Shown: in pieces, positions 1-9,036 of the stretch
Position numbering within the stretch: position 1 is the first letter of the stretch
Layout: each line of letters begins with the position of its first letter
DNA from: CAYRHN01 sp964424115
GTDB taxonomy: Bacteria; Chloroflexota; Anaerolineae; Anaerolineales; Anaerolineaceae
Direction: 5' to 3'
DNA: 64,000 nucleotides
Assembly (NCBI GenBank): GCA_964424115.1
Contig: CAYRHN010000003.1
Location: 231,403-295,402 of the forward strand
Notes under the pieces: model-generated
What the model saw: only the letters and a program-made list of their open reading frames with translations
Told to the model about the DNA's origin: nothing
Databases searched by the model: none
Program-made: the position numbers and the translations under genes

Positions 1-885
1 ATCAAGGCTGTGGATGGCATCTCCTTCGAGATCGAACCCGGTGAGATGGTCGGCTTCCTCGGCCCCAACGGGGCCGGCAAGACCACCACGCTCAAGATGC
101 TGTCCGGCCTGCTGCATCCCAGCGGGGGAGAGGTGAGCGTGCTGGGCTATAACCCCTACAAGCGCCAGAAGGATTTCCTGCGCCAGATCACCCTGGTGAT
201 GGGGCAGCGCAACCAGTTGGTGTGGGATATCCCCGCCGCCGATTCTTATGATCTTAACCGGGCGGTCTACCGCATCCCCCGCGCCGATTATGAGAAGACT
301 TTCAAGGAATTCGTCGAACTGCTCGAACTGGGCGACCTGATCAAGAAGCCGGTGCGCAACCTCTCGCTGGGCGAACGCATGAAGGTGGAGATCGCCGCTT
401 CCCTGCTGCACCGCCCGCGCGTGCTCTTCCTCGACGAGCCCACCCTCGGGCTGGATGTGACCATGCAGCGCCGCATCCGCGCCTTCATCATCGAGTACAA
501 CCAGCGTTACGGGGCGACCGTGCTGCTCACCAGCCACTACATGGCCGATATCACTGCCCTGTGCAAGCGGGTGATCGTCATCCACCATGGCCACCTGCTC
601 TTTGACGGCGACCTGGCTACCCTGGGACGTAAGTTCGCCGCCTATAAGAAGATCGTGGTGCGCTTTGCGCCGGGGGCAGCCCTGGGCGCCGCCGACCTGA
701 AGCCCTACGGCGAGGTGGTACAGAGCGACGTGGGCACGGTGGCGCTGCGCGTGCCGGTCGAAAAAGCCTCGGCGGTCACCGCGCGCCTGCTGGCTGAGCT
801 GCCGGTGGACGACCTGACCGTGGAGGAGCCGCCCATCGAGGACGCTATCGAGCGCGTCTTTGCCGCAGGAGTGGAGGCGAAATGA
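1..885 (+). CDS. ABC-2 type exporter ATP-binding protein, 5' end outside window
   Basis: Nucleotide-binding subunit of an ABC-2 type exporter; it hydrolyses ATP on the inner face of the membrane to drive the two permeases that follow. The reading frame is open from the first base, so the N-terminus is missing. Walker A is GPNGAGKTT (bases 61-87), the signature is LSLGERMK and Walker B with the D-loop is VLFLDEPTLGLD. The C-terminal part beyond the H-loop (LTSHYMAD) is the extension typical of the COG4586 class. Its stop codon overlaps the start of the next gene (ATGA), so the three genes form one operon. Substrate is not predictable from sequence. Confidence 0.93.
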   Translation: MKAVDGISFEIEPGEMVGFLGPNGAGKTTTLKMLSGLLHPSGGEVSVLGYNPYKRQKDFLRQITLVMGQRNQLVWDIPAADSYDLNRAVYRIPRADYEKTFKEFVELLELGDLIKKPVRNLSLGERMKVEIAASLLHRPRVLFLDEPTLGLDVTMQRRIRAFIIEYNQRYGATVLLTSHYMADITALCKRVIVIHHGHLLFDGDLATLGRKFAAYKKIVVRFAPGAALGAADLKPYGEVVQSDVGTVALRVPVEKASAVTARLLAELPVDDLTVEEPPIEDAIERVFAAGVEAK

Positions 886-1685
886 GCGCCGCCTGGGATA
901 TCCTCAAGACCCAGTATCGCGTCTCGCTGGCCTCCAGCATCCAGTACCGGGCCGGGATCGCCTTCCAGTTCCTGGGCAAGATGGTCGAGCCGCTGGTCTA
1001 TCTGATCGTGTGGACCACCGTGGCGCGCCAGTCCGGCGGGTCGGCGGGCGGCTACACCGTCAACGAGTTCGTGGTCTATTTCATCGCCTGGACGCTGGTG
1101 CGCCAGATGACCGTGGCCTGGGATCCGTACTGGATGGAAATGCGCATCCGGCGCGGGGATTTCTCGCCGCTCCTGCTGCGTCCCATCCACCCCTTCTTCC
1201 CCGATACGGTGTTGATGCTGGCCTCCAAGACGGTCGAGCTGGTGATGATGGTGCCCACCCTGCTGGTGCTGGTGCTCATCTTCCAGCCCACCTTCAACTT
1301 CGCTGGCGGCGCGGTGCTGGCTTTCATTCCGGCCCTCATCCTGGCCTTCTTCGTGCGCTTCACCCTCAATTATGCCCTGGCGATGACCGCCTTCTGGACC
1401 ACGCGCGTCACGGCCGTTTTCCACCTTTATTTCGCGGTGGAGTTTTTCCTCTCCGGGCGCATCGCCCCGCTCTCGGTCCTGCCGGTTTGGGCGCAGCAGA
1501 TCGCCGATTGGCTGCCTTTCAAATGGATGTTCTACTTCCCCCTGGAGGTGCTCACCGGGCGTGTGCCACCTGACCAACTGCTGGGTGGATTTGCCATGCA
1601 GCTGCTCTGGCTGGGCATCTCCGCCGCGGCGCTGGTGCTGGTCTGGCGCTCGGGGGTCAAGCGCTACGCGGCCGTAGGAGGATGA
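882..1685 (+). CDS. ABC-2 type exporter permease (COG4587-like)
   Basis: Integral membrane subunit of the exporter, 267 residues with about six hydrophobic segments. The N-terminus (SAAWDILKTQYRVSLASSIQ) and the short amphipathic stretch before the first membrane helix resemble the COG4587 permeases that accompany COG4586 ATPases. ATG 882 overlaps the previous stop, and GGAGG lies just upstream. It presumably forms a heterodimer with the product of the next gene. Family-level assignment is firm; the exported compound is unknown. Confidence 0.85.
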   Translation: MSAAWDILKTQYRVSLASSIQYRAGIAFQFLGKMVEPLVYLIVWTTVARQSGGSAGGYTVNEFVVYFIAWTLVRQMTVAWDPYWMEMRIRRGDFSPLLLRPIHPFFPDTVLMLASKTVELVMMVPTLLVLVLIFQPTFNFAGGAVLAFIPALILAFFVRFTLNYALAMTAFWTTRVTAVFHLYFAVEFFLSGRIAPLSVLPVWAQQIADWLPFKWMFYFPLEVLTGRVPPDQLLGGFAMQLLWLGISAAALVLVWRSGVKRYAAVGG

Positions 1686-1689
1686 GAAG

Positions 1690-2475
1690 ATGAATTTTTG
1701 GCGGGTTTTCAAGGTTTATTTTCGCCTGAACGCGTTGAACGAGCTGCAGTACCGCGCCAACTTTTTCATGCAGATGTTCAATTCGCTGATCGACCTGGCT
1801 TTTGGCCTGGCCGGGCTGGCGCTGGTCTTTTCCTACACCGACACGCTCTCCGGCTGGACGCCGCCGCAGCTGCTGGTGGTGGTGGGGGTGTATACGTTGA
1901 TCATCGGGCTGACCAATGTCTTCATCCAGCCCAACATGGCCCGCCTGATCGACGGCGTGGCGGACGGGATGCTGGATTTCACCCTGGTCAAGCCGGAGGA
2001 CAGCCAGTTGCTGGTCTCGGTGACCGAGTTCCAGATCTGGAAGCTGGTGGATGTGCTGCTGGGGCTGATCGTGCTGGGCGCGGCGCTGCCGCAGTTGGGC
2101 GCAGCGCTCGGCCTGGGGCAGGCGTTGCTCTTCATCCTGGTGCTGGCCTGCGGCGGGGTGATCGTCTACTGCTTCTGGCTGATGCTGGCCACTACCGCCT
2201 TCTGGCTGATCCGCGTCTGGGAGATCCTCGGCCTGTTCGAGAGCATCACCCAGGCGGGCAAGTGGCCGACCGGCATCTACCCGGTCTGGATGCGCACCGT
2301 GCTGACCTTCATCGTGCCGGTGGCCTTTGCCGTCACCGTCCCGTCCGAGGCGCTCACCGGGCGGCTGACCTGGGAGACCCTGGCGCTGACCCTGGTCCTG
2401 ACCGTGGCAGTGGCGCTCATTTCGCGTGTGGTCTGGCGCTTTGGGGTGAAGCACTATTCCGGCGCCTCGGCGTAA
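1690..2475 (+). CDS. ABC-2 type exporter permease (COG3694-like)
   Basis: Second membrane subunit, 261 residues, about six membrane helices. It starts four bases after the previous stop and has a GGAGG ribosome site inside the end of that gene, so translation is probably coupled. The N-terminal FWRVFKVYFRLNALNELQYR segment is similar in layout to the preceding permease, as in COG4586/4587/3694 operons. No further gene follows in the operon; a repeat hairpin lies downstream. Confidence 0.85.
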   Translation: MNFWRVFKVYFRLNALNELQYRANFFMQMFNSLIDLAFGLAGLALVFSYTDTLSGWTPPQLLVVVGVYTLIIGLTNVFIQPNMARLIDGVADGMLDFTLVKPEDSQLLVSVTEFQIWKLVDVLLGLIVLGAALPQLGAALGLGQALLFILVLACGGVIVYCFWLMLATTAFWLIRVWEILGLFESITQAGKWPTGIYPVWMRTVLTFIVPVAFAVTVPSEALTGRLTWETLALTLVLTVAVALISRVVWRFGVKHYSGASA

Positions 2476-2534
2476 GAGGTCGGGCGATCCGGCACAATTT
2501 ACGAAATTTTCTGTAGGGGTCGAAGATGCCCGTA

Positions 2535-2588
2535 GGGTGCGGGCCGCCATGTGGGATCAGAGGCTTACCGGAAAACAAAGGCCCGCCC
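2535..2588 (+). repeat. Hairpin repeat with conserved GCCATGT loop, copy 1
   Basis: Stem GCGGGCC (2539-2545) pairs with GGCCCGC (2580-2586). The intervening loop begins GCCATGT and ends in ACAAA. The same loop start and end, but a different stem sequence, recur at 43899-43950, 43982-44034 (minus strand) and 62621-62673. It lies in the 366-base gap after the exporter operon, which otherwise holds no supportable gene upstream of the promoter at 2775. Confidence 0.6.
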
Positions 2589-2774
2589 GCGCCCTGGAAC
2601 CGGTCAAGAGCAATTAGCCACCAAGTTTGGGTAGGGTGGGTTGAGGGGCGACGCAAAAATTCTCCATTTCCGACTGCCGCCCCGAAACCCGCCAATCAAT
2701 TGTTCAAGCAGTCAGCCAGCATTTTCCTCGCAAGAAATCAGTCGATCCGGCATTATTGGGTGAATGCCCACTAA

Positions 2775-2783
2775 TGCTATAAT
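2775..2783 (+). promoter_or_regulatory. Extended -10 promoter
   Basis: TGCTATAAT, an extended -10 element with no convincing -35 box, 58 bases before the TTG start at 2842. The same nonamer recurs upstream of several other genes in the window. Confidence 0.6.
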
Positions 2784-2841
2784 CATTTTGTAGGTGGATT
2801 TCCCATGCTCCTTGTTCAACCTGTCAGTGGGAGGAAAAGCA

Positions 2842-3207
2842 TTGAAGAATAGCATCTGCCCGTGGTGGTGCATCCTGCTTCGGGGGATCACATTTTTGTT
2901 CATCCTGCTGGCGTGCCTGGGATTGTTCTTTGTTGGATGGCGCTCAATTCAATTTTTTATTATTTTTGGCGGCGCAACAGTAGTGGCGGGTTTGGTGTTT
3001 CTGAACTTACCGGCTCAGGCGTGCGAAGAAAATCGCGCACTGGGAGTGCGCTTATTGATTTGCATTGGGATGGTGCTGGCGTGCTGGCTCATCCCGGAAT
3101 TGTTGACACGTTTCATGGGATGGGAGCTGGGCGGCTATTGGTGCATGATCGATTTTTTCTTGCCATTGGATTTCCAGTTCTGTTCCTGGGGCAACCGGTA
3201 CTGGTGA
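2842..3207 (+). CDS. Small membrane protein of unknown function
   Basis: 121 residues with about three hydrophobic helices (ILLRGITFLFILLACLGLFF, then FFIIFGGATVVAGLVFL and LLICIGMVLACWLIPELL). I chose TTG 2842 because GGGAGG (2829-2834) sits seven bases ahead; an in-frame ATG at 2794 has no ribosome site. Base composition is lower in GC than the neighbouring exporter genes. No family recognised. It stands alone between the exporter operon and a secreted protein gene. Confidence 0.5.
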   Translation: MKNSICPWWCILLRGITFLFILLACLGLFFVGWRSIQFFIIFGGATVVAGLVFLNLPAQACEENRALGVRLLICIGMVLACWLIPELLTRFMGWELGGYWCMIDFFLPLDFQFCSWGNRYW

Positions 3208-3366
3208 TTTACCATGAAGGAAAGAAAATTGCCAAAAAAGCGGCGAGCGCCCCATCCCTGAAGGATAACCATTTCTCCTCGCGAAGAAAAATCCTGGCTA
3301 TAATCAGCCCATTGGGTGGAGAGATCCAGCATCCTCATTTCGGTTTACATTGCAGGAGGTTATTCC

Positions 3367-5139
3367 ATGAACCAAAAGTTCCTTATTGCAGCGGTATTCC
3401 TGGCTATATTGTGCTCGTTCCTGGCCTTAGGGCAAGGGGTGATGGCGGCTGTGCAGCGCGAGGGGGTGCAGAGCGTGCCGGAGATGGTCAGCTACCAGGG
3501 GCGGGTGACGCTCAATGGCCTGCCGTATAACGGCCAGGGCTATTTTAAATTCGCCGTGGTGGATGCCTCCGGGACGATCAGTTATTGGTCGAACGACAGC
3601 ACATCCAGCGGTGGGGGGGAGCCAACCAATGCAGTGCAGTTGACCGCCACGGACGGCCTGTTCTCTGTTCTGTTGGGGCAGCCGCCGATGCCGCCCCTCT
3701 CGGTGGGGGTATTTGCAGGGCCAGAGCGGGCGCTGCGGGTGTGGTTCAGCGCCAATGGGACGAATTTCACTCGCCTGGAGCCGGACCGAGCGATCGCCTC
3801 AGTGCCATATGCCTTGCAGGCAGAAGAGGCCGGCAACGCCGATCTGCTGGACGGGCAGGATTCGACCTTCTACCAAAAAAGGGTGAACGGTGTCTGTGCA
3901 GATGGCAGCGCCTTGAAAGCGGTCAACTCGGATGGGTCGGTGGCTTGCCAGGGGGTGGTTTCTCAGGTGCAGGCGGCTTGCGCACCTGGGTATGCCATTC
4001 AGGCGATCAATGCAGATGGGTCGGTGACCTGTGCGGCAGTGGGACCCCGTCCAGGGTTCAGCCGCTCGATCCTTGATCCGGAGATCGGTGAGCCAGGTAC
4101 CTATACGGTATTATCCATGGCTATGGGGGTGGACAGCCTGCCATGGATCGTTTACGAGGAATACAACTATGATGCGCATATTTTTCGCTCGAAACTGGCG
4201 CACTGCTTGGACTTGGCCTGCACTCGGGCTGATATTCAGGTGCTGGACCCGGAATTGAAGCACGGGTTTGATTATGCGATCAGCATCGGTGTGGATAGTT
4301 TACCGGTGATTGTGTATGATGATTACCAACGCGGCGGACTGTTTGTGGCGCACTGCGAGGATTTGAATTGCGGTACGATCGCGCGCCGGGCATTGATGGT
4401 AGATGGGTTTAATATGGCATTGGCAATCGGGGTGGATGGGTATCCGATCATTGTATTTGATGATGGAGAAAAATTGAGTGCGTTGCATTGTGAAGATCTT
4501 TCCTGTGCGACATTCACTACCCATTTGATACAGGATGACGACAGTTTTCACAATCCATCAATTGTGATCGGCGCAGATGGTTTGCCGGTGGTCAGTTATT
4601 ACGCTCTTACCGGAGATCAGGTCAGGGTGGCGCATTGCGACGATCTGGTATGCGGTTCATCGACGATCACCGTGGTGGAAAGCGGACTTACTTATTATGG
4701 AGTGACCACCTCGATCAGTGTGGCAGGAGATGGCATGCCGATCTTCAGTTATTATGATTCTACAAATTATGCCCTTAAAATAGCTCATTGTGAGAATATG
4801 GCCTGCACAGGGGTGACCACCTCTGTTCTGGATGCCCCCGGTTCCATAGGGGATTCCCATTCTCTGGCAGTGGCGCCGGATGGACATGCGGTCATCAGTT
4901 ATAAGGATTATAGTTTTTCTCCGGACGCCAGCATGAAGGTGGCGTTTTGTGTTGATTACGCCTGCTCCTCAGCGGTGACCACAGTAGTGGAGACCGGGCC
5001 GGGTATTGCTTATTACAATGCGGTGATGATCGGCGCGGATGGTTTGCCGCTACTATCTTATTACGACAACGCCAACCGAGATTTTGTGGTTACGCACTGT
5101 TCAAATATGTTCTGCACCCCCGCCACGAGGCGCAGATGA
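3367..5139 (+). CDS. Secreted seven-repeat protein with CX4C repeats, paralogue 1
   Basis: 590 residues. ATG 3367 is preceded by AGGAGG (3354-3359). A signal peptide (residues 1-27) is followed by a domain starting VSYQGRVTLNGLPYNGQGYF, seen in many secreted bacterial proteins. The C-terminal two thirds is seven repeats of roughly 50 residues, each with an IGVDGLPVI-like strand followed by an AHCxDxxC motif: HCLDLAC, HCEDLNC, HCEDLSC, HCDDLVC, HCENMAC, FCVDYAC, HCSNMFC. Seven such units suggest a seven-bladed beta-propeller with one disulfide per blade; this is inference. A paralogue lies at 21498-23165. No function can be assigned; an extracellular location is likely. Confidence 0.85.
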   Translation: MNQKFLIAAVFLAILCSFLALGQGVMAAVQREGVQSVPEMVSYQGRVTLNGLPYNGQGYFKFAVVDASGTISYWSNDSTSSGGGEPTNAVQLTATDGLFSVLLGQPPMPPLSVGVFAGPERALRVWFSANGTNFTRLEPDRAIASVPYALQAEEAGNADLLDGQDSTFYQKRVNGVCADGSALKAVNSDGSVACQGVVSQVQAACAPGYAIQAINADGSVTCAAVGPRPGFSRSILDPEIGEPGTYTVLSMAMGVDSLPWIVYEEYNYDAHIFRSKLAHCLDLACTRADIQVLDPELKHGFDYAISIGVDSLPVIVYDDYQRGGLFVAHCEDLNCGTIARRALMVDGFNMALAIGVDGYPIIVFDDGEKLSALHCEDLSCATFTTHLIQDDDSFHNPSIVIGADGLPVVSYYALTGDQVRVAHCDDLVCGSSTITVVESGLTYYGVTTSISVAGDGMPIFSYYDSTNYALKIAHCENMACTGVTTSVLDAPGSIGDSHSLAVAPDGHAVISYKDYSFSPDASMKVAFCVDYACSSAVTTVVETGPGIAYYNAVMIGADGLPLLSYYDNANRDFVVTHCSNMFCTPATRRR

Positions 5140-5152
5140 GAGGTTATTAATT

Positions 5153-6019
5153 ATGTCCACCACCTACTACCAGGACCTCATCCGGCGGCGCTACTCGGTG
5201 CGCCGCTACCAGGACAGGCCAATCGCGGCGCAGACCCAGTCCGATCTATACGCACGGCTGGAGACGATCCAGCGCGGCCCGCTGGGCACGCCGCTGCGCC
5301 TGCAGCTGGTCGCTGCCGCTGAAGGGGACAGCCAGGCTCTGCGCGGGCTGGGCACCTACGGCTTTATCCGCAACCCGGCCGGGTTCATCCTCGGCGCGGT
5401 CCAGTCCGGCGCGCATGCCATGGAAGATTTTGGCTATGCCATGGAGCTGGCGGTGCTGGAGGCCACAGCCCTGGGGTTGGGCACCTGCTGGCTGGGCGGC
5501 ACCTATGCCCGCAGTAGTTTTGCCATACGCTTCAAACCCCTCAAAGGGGAAGTGATGCCCGCGGCGGTGGCCGCCGGGTACGCGGAGGCCGACAGCCGCA
5601 CCAACGACCCGCTGCGCGGGCTGACGCGCGCCGAAAACCGCCGCCTGTGGCCGGATATGTTCTTCGAGGGCGGCTTTGACCAGTCCCTGCCGCGCTCGGC
5701 GGCAGGGGAATATGCCTGGGCGCTGGAAATGCTGCGCCTGGCGCCCTCCGCTTCCAACAAGCAGCCCTGGCGCGTGGTGCACGAGGCGGGCGTCTGGCAT
5801 TTCTACTGCCAGCGCACGCCCGGCTACGGCAAGGGCACGCTGCTCTTTTCCGCGCTGGGCCTGGCGGATCTGCAGCGCCTGGATATCGGCATTGCCATGT
5901 GCCACTTTGAGCTCACCGCGCGCGAACGCGGGTTGGGAGGCGCCTGGGCAGACGCCGACCCCGGCCTGGCGCTGCCGGACCCGCTAACGTTCTATGTAGC
6001 AAGCTGGGTGGAAAATTAA
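5153..6019 (+). CDS. Nitroreductase-like flavoprotein (PF14512 type)
   Basis: 288 residues, two tandem nitroreductase-fold halves as in the TM1586 type. The N-terminal half contains YYQDLIRRRYSVRRYQDRP and the flavin-contacting LEATALGLGTCWLGGTY; the second half carries LRLAPSASNKQPWRVV, the usual FMN phosphate-site pattern. It probably uses FMN and NAD(P)H; the substrate is unknown. ATG 5153 follows GAGAGG by nine bases, and the gene begins 14 bases after the secreted-protein gene, so they may be cotranscribed although functionally unrelated. Confidence 0.85.
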   Translation: MSTTYYQDLIRRRYSVRRYQDRPIAAQTQSDLYARLETIQRGPLGTPLRLQLVAAAEGDSQALRGLGTYGFIRNPAGFILGAVQSGAHAMEDFGYAMELAVLEATALGLGTCWLGGTYARSSFAIRFKPLKGEVMPAAVAAGYAEADSRTNDPLRGLTRAENRRLWPDMFFEGGFDQSLPRSAAGEYAWALEMLRLAPSASNKQPWRVVHEAGVWHFYCQRTPGYGKGTLLFSALGLADLQRLDIGIAMCHFELTARERGLGGAWADADPGLALPDPLTFYVASWVEN

Positions 6020-6063
6020 TGTAATTTTAATTGTATTGTAAGGTGTTTGTAAGGTGTTAATAC

Positions 6064-6121
6064 TTGACAAAAAAATAAAAAGAAATAAAATAGACTTATA
6101 ATATCGTAATTACGATATTAT
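6064..6121 (+). promoter_or_regulatory. Promoter with overlapping 24-bp perfect palindrome
   Basis: TTGACA (6064-6069), 16 bases, TAAAAT (6086-6091) forms a sigma70-like promoter in very AT-rich DNA. Directly downstream, 6098-6121 is a perfect palindrome with arms ATAATATCGTAA and its reverse complement, placed where a repressor would cover the transcription start. No protein gene lies downstream on this strand before the convergent ABC genes. Confidence 0.6.
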
Positions 6122-6136
6122 CCTATGTAACATTGC

Positions 6137-6223
6137 AGGTCGGCGCGAGGGACCCCGAGGGGGAATTGGCGCCGACCTCGTGTTTTAAATGGACCGGGGG
6201 CGGGTCTACCCAGACCCGCCCCC
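6137..6223 (+). ncRNA. Candidate small RNA: two perfect hairpins
   Basis: Hairpin 1 pairs AGGTCGGCGC (6137-6146) with GCGCCGACCT (6169-6178) and is followed by a T-rich stretch. Hairpin 2 pairs GGGGGCGGGTCT (6196-6207) with AGACCCGCCCCC (6212-6223). They sit directly downstream of the promoter/palindrome at 6064-6121. Alternatively hairpin 2 is only the terminator of the leftward ABC operon ending at 6273. No RNA family was recognised. Confidence 0.35.
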
Positions 6224-6272
6224 GCAAACCCTAACCTACCTGCGAGGAGATGTATTCAAGAAGAAGAGAACG

Positions 6273-7208
6273 TCAGGGGGCCACTTTCCAGCAGGCCACC
6301 AGGTGATCTTTCTCCACTTCCACCGGCACCGGCATTTCCTTGCACTTTTCAAATGCCAGCGGGCAGCGGTCGTAATAGACACAGCCGTGGGGGGCGCCGC
6401 ACACATCCGCGCGGCTGTCCACGTTGATCTTTTTATCCCATTTTTGGTCCAGGCGCGGCACGGAGGCCAGCAGCATCTGGGTGTAGGGGTGCAGCGGCTG
6501 TTCAAAGATCGTTTCCACCTTGCCCATCTCTGCCGCGCGCCCGCGGTAGAGGATGACCGCCCGCTCGCTGATGTAGTTGGCCAGCGAGAGGTCGTGGGTG
6601 ATGAAGAGGATGGAAAGGCCGCGTTTTTTCAGGTCTGCCAGCAGATTAAGCACGTCGATGCGTGTGGAGGCATCCAGCATGCTGATGATCTCGTCTGCCA
6701 CCAGGAAGCGGATATCCAGCAGCAGGGCGCGCGCGATCAGGAAGCGCTGCAACTGCCCGCCGCTGAGCTGGTGGGGGAACTTGTTCAGCACCTGTTTGGC
6801 GTTCAATCCCACCGAGTTGACCGTGGCTTCCACGCGCTCCTGCCATTCGCTATTTTTTACCTGCGGATAGAATTCCTCGTGGATGATGCTGAAGATGCGG
6901 TCGGCCTTGAAGATGGGATTATAGGAGCTGAAGGGGTCCTGGAAGACACCCTGCACATGCCGGTAATACTCTTTCAGCGGCGGGCCTTTGGAAATATCCT
7001 CGCCGTTGAGAGTGATGGTGCCTTTGCTGATCGAGATCAGGCGCAGGATCATCTTGCCGATGGTGCTCTTGCCGCTGCCGCTTTCGCCGATCAGCGAGAC
7101 CACCTCACCGTCGGCCAAGTCGAAGCTGACGTCGCTGACCGCGTGCAGTTCTTTGTTGCCAAAGGTGCCGATCTTGTAGATCTTGGAGACATTTTTCAGG
7201 CTAAGCAT
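6273..7208 (-). CDS. Opp/Dpp-type ABC importer ATPase (second ATPase subunit)
   Basis: 311 residues. Walker A is GESGSGKST, the signature is LSGGQLQR, and the C-terminus carries the oligopeptide/dipeptide-transporter domain with a four-cysteine cluster (CGAPHGCVYYDRCPLAFEKC) found in OppF/DppF-type subunits. It starts eight bases inside the end of the preceding ATPase gene and is last in the operon. It would energise uptake through the two permeases. Given the LacI/GH130 neighbourhood the substrate may be an oligosaccharide rather than a peptide. Confidence 0.93.
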   Translation of the reverse strand: MLSLKNVSKIYKIGTFGNKELHAVSDVSFDLADGEVVSLIGESGSGKSTIGKMILRLISISKGTITLNGEDISKGPPLKEYYRHVQGVFQDPFSSYNPIFKADRIFSIIHEEFYPQVKNSEWQERVEATVNSVGLNAKQVLNKFPHQLSGGQLQRFLIARALLLDIRFLVADEIISMLDASTRIDVLNLLADLKKRGLSILFITHDLSLANYISERAVILYRGRAAEMGKVETIFEQPLHPYTQMLLASVPRLDQKWDKKINVDSRADVCGAPHGCVYYDRCPLAFEKCKEMPVPVEVEKDHLVACWKVAP

Positions 7209-8181
7209 CCGGGCTCTCCTTTTCGCTGTGGGAATCTACCGCCCAACAGGCGATAAAGTGGTCTTTCTTGATCTCGATGAAAGGAGGTACCTGGTCGCAT
7301 TTTTCAAAAGCCAGCGGGCAGCGGTCCTTGAAACGGCAGCCGGCGGGGGGTTCCAGCAGCATGGGCGGCTTGCCGGGGATGCCGGTCAGCTTGCGCTCTT
7401 TGTACTTGACCCCGATCTCCGGCAGCGAGGAGATCAGCATTTTGGTGTAGGGGTGGAGCGGGGCGCGCATGATCTCTTCGGTGGAGGCCTTTTCGGCCAA
7501 CTGCCCGGCATACATGACCATCACCGTGTCGGCCACCTGGTAGAGGATGGAAATATCGTGGGTGATGACGATGCCGCTCTTGCAGCAGCCCATGTCGCGG
7601 AACTGTACCAGCATTTCGGCCACGGCTTTCTGGCTGGCCACATCCAGGGCGGAGGTGATCTCATCGGCAATCAGCAGGGAGGGGTCGAGCAGGGTGGAAA
7701 GCACCATCACCATGCGCTGTTTCATCCCACCCGAAAGCTCGATCGGGTACATGTTCAGCACTTCATGCGGCAGTTTGACCATGTCCAGCCGGCTCTTGAT
7801 CTCCGGCAGCAGGGCTTTATAATCCACTTTTTTGGCTTCCAGCAGTTCGCGGGTCATCATGCCGATCTTGCGGATCGGGTTCATCGCGTTCATCGCGTAC
7901 TGCGGGATGAGCGAAACCCGCTTGAAGCGGTAGGAATCCATCATTTTCGTATCGGCGATGGGCAGCTCTTCGCCGTCCAGGGTCACCTTGCCGCCAATGA
8001 ACTTCATCGGCTGGACGAGCATGATCAGGCTGTGCCCCAGGGTGGTCTTGCCGCAGCCGGATTCGCCTGCCAGCCCCATGATCTCGCCATTGGCGATCTG
8101 GAAACTGGCGTTTTCCAGGGCGTGCACCTCGCCGCGCAAGGTCTGGTAATAAACGGTGAGATTTTCAACAAGTAAGCCCAT
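7201..8181 (-). CDS. Opp/Dpp-type ABC importer ATPase (first ATPase subunit)
   Basis: 326 residues. Walker A is GESGCGKTT, the signature ELSGGMKQR and Walker B SLLIADEITSALD. The C-terminal domain has the CRFKDRCPLAFEKC cluster typical of OppD/DppD/OppF ATPases. ATG 8181 lies three bases after the stop of the upstream permease gene, so the genes are cotranscribed. Partner of the following ATPase in a heterodimeric motor. Several sugar importers of Thermotoga belong to this same ATPase class, which fits the context here. Confidence 0.93.
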   Translation of the reverse strand: MGLLVENLTVYYQTLRGEVHALENASFQIANGEIMGLAGESGCGKTTLGHSLIMLVQPMKFIGGKVTLDGEELPIADTKMMDSYRFKRVSLIPQYAMNAMNPIRKIGMMTRELLEAKKVDYKALLPEIKSRLDMVKLPHEVLNMYPIELSGGMKQRMVMVLSTLLDPSLLIADEITSALDVASQKAVAEMLVQFRDMGCCKSGIVITHDISILYQVADTVMVMYAGQLAEKASTEEIMRAPLHPYTKMLISSLPEIGVKYKERKLTGIPGKPPMLLEPPAGCRFKDRCPLAFEKCDQVPPFIEIKKDHFIACWAVDSHSEKESPDA

Positions 8182-8184
8182 GGG

Positions 8185-9036
8185 TCACATCTCTCTCAAC
8201 TTGGGATTGAAGGCTTCGTCCAGGCCGACGTTCATGCTGTACAGCGCGCCGACGATGATGGTGATCGCCAGTCCCGGCGGGACGAACCACCACCAGATGC
8301 CGAATTGCAGCGCGCTCCACGAGACGGCGGTTTGCATCATCAGGCCCAGGGAAACGGTATTGGTCGGCCCCAGCCCGATGAAATCCAGCGTGGCGGCGGT
8401 CAGGATGGCCCCACCGAATTGCAGGATGAAGGCCATCACCAGATAAGACAGCATGTTGGGGGCGATCTCGGTGAAGATGATCTTGAGCGATTTCATCCCG
8501 CTCATGCGGGCCATGTCGACGAAGTCGCGCGTGCGCAGGGAGAAGGTCTGGGCGCGGATGGCGCGCGCTGTCCACGGCCAGGCGGTGAAGGCGATGAACA
8601 GGCATTCCGTCCACACGCTGCGCACTTCCAGGTAGGCAGCGATGATCAGCAAGACGGCCAGGGTGGGGATGACCAGCACGATGTTGGTGAGCATATTGAG
8701 GGCTTCGTCCACCAGCCCGCCGCGGTATCCGGCGGTGAAGCCGATCAGCATACCCAGCAGGGTGGCCAGCCCGCCGCCGATCAATCCGACCAGGAAGGTG
8801 GCGCGCAGGCCGATCACGAACTGGGTGTAGATATCTTCGCCAAAGAAGGTGGTGCCCAGCCAGTATTTTGCGGAGGGTGGCTGCGCACCCAGCGGATTGA
8901 CAAAGGCATTCGGGTCATAATCCGAGAGCAAGGGGCCAAAGATCGCCAGCAGGACGAAGAGAGTCAGGATGCCCAGCCCGATCTGCACTTTGCGGTTACG
9001 CAGGGCGAAATAGAGGATCTCGTTTTTCTTTTTCAT
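8185..9036 (-). CDS. Opp/Dpp-type ABC importer permease (DppC-like)
   Basis: 283 residues. It has the N-terminal helix and periplasmic loop of the DppC/OppC class (LLSDYDPNAFVNPLGAQPPS, then KYWLGTTFFGEDIYTQ) and five further membrane helices. The coupling-helix EAA-like loop is MARMSGMKSLKIIFTEIAPN. Its start overlaps the end of the upstream permease gene by four bases. It would form the translocation channel with that gene's product. Confidence 0.92.
   Translation of the reverse strand: MKKKNEILYFALRNRKVQIGLGILTLFVLLAIFGPLLSDYDPNAFVNPLGAQPPSAKYWLGTTFFGEDIYTQFVIGLRATFLVGLIGGGLATLLGMLIGFTAGYRGGLVDEALNMLTNIVLVIPTLAVLLIIAAYLEVRSVWTECLFIAFTAWPWTARAIRAQTFSLRTRDFVDMARMSGMKSLKIIFTEIAPNMLSYLVMAFILQFGGAILTAATLDFIGLGPTNTVSLGLMMQTAVSWSALQFGIWWWFVPPGLAITIIVGALYSMNVGLDEAFNPKLREM

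Noticed and set aside
2526..2774. 82-codon frame after the exporter operon
   Set aside because: Its first third is the hairpin repeat; no ribosome site and no family resemblance.
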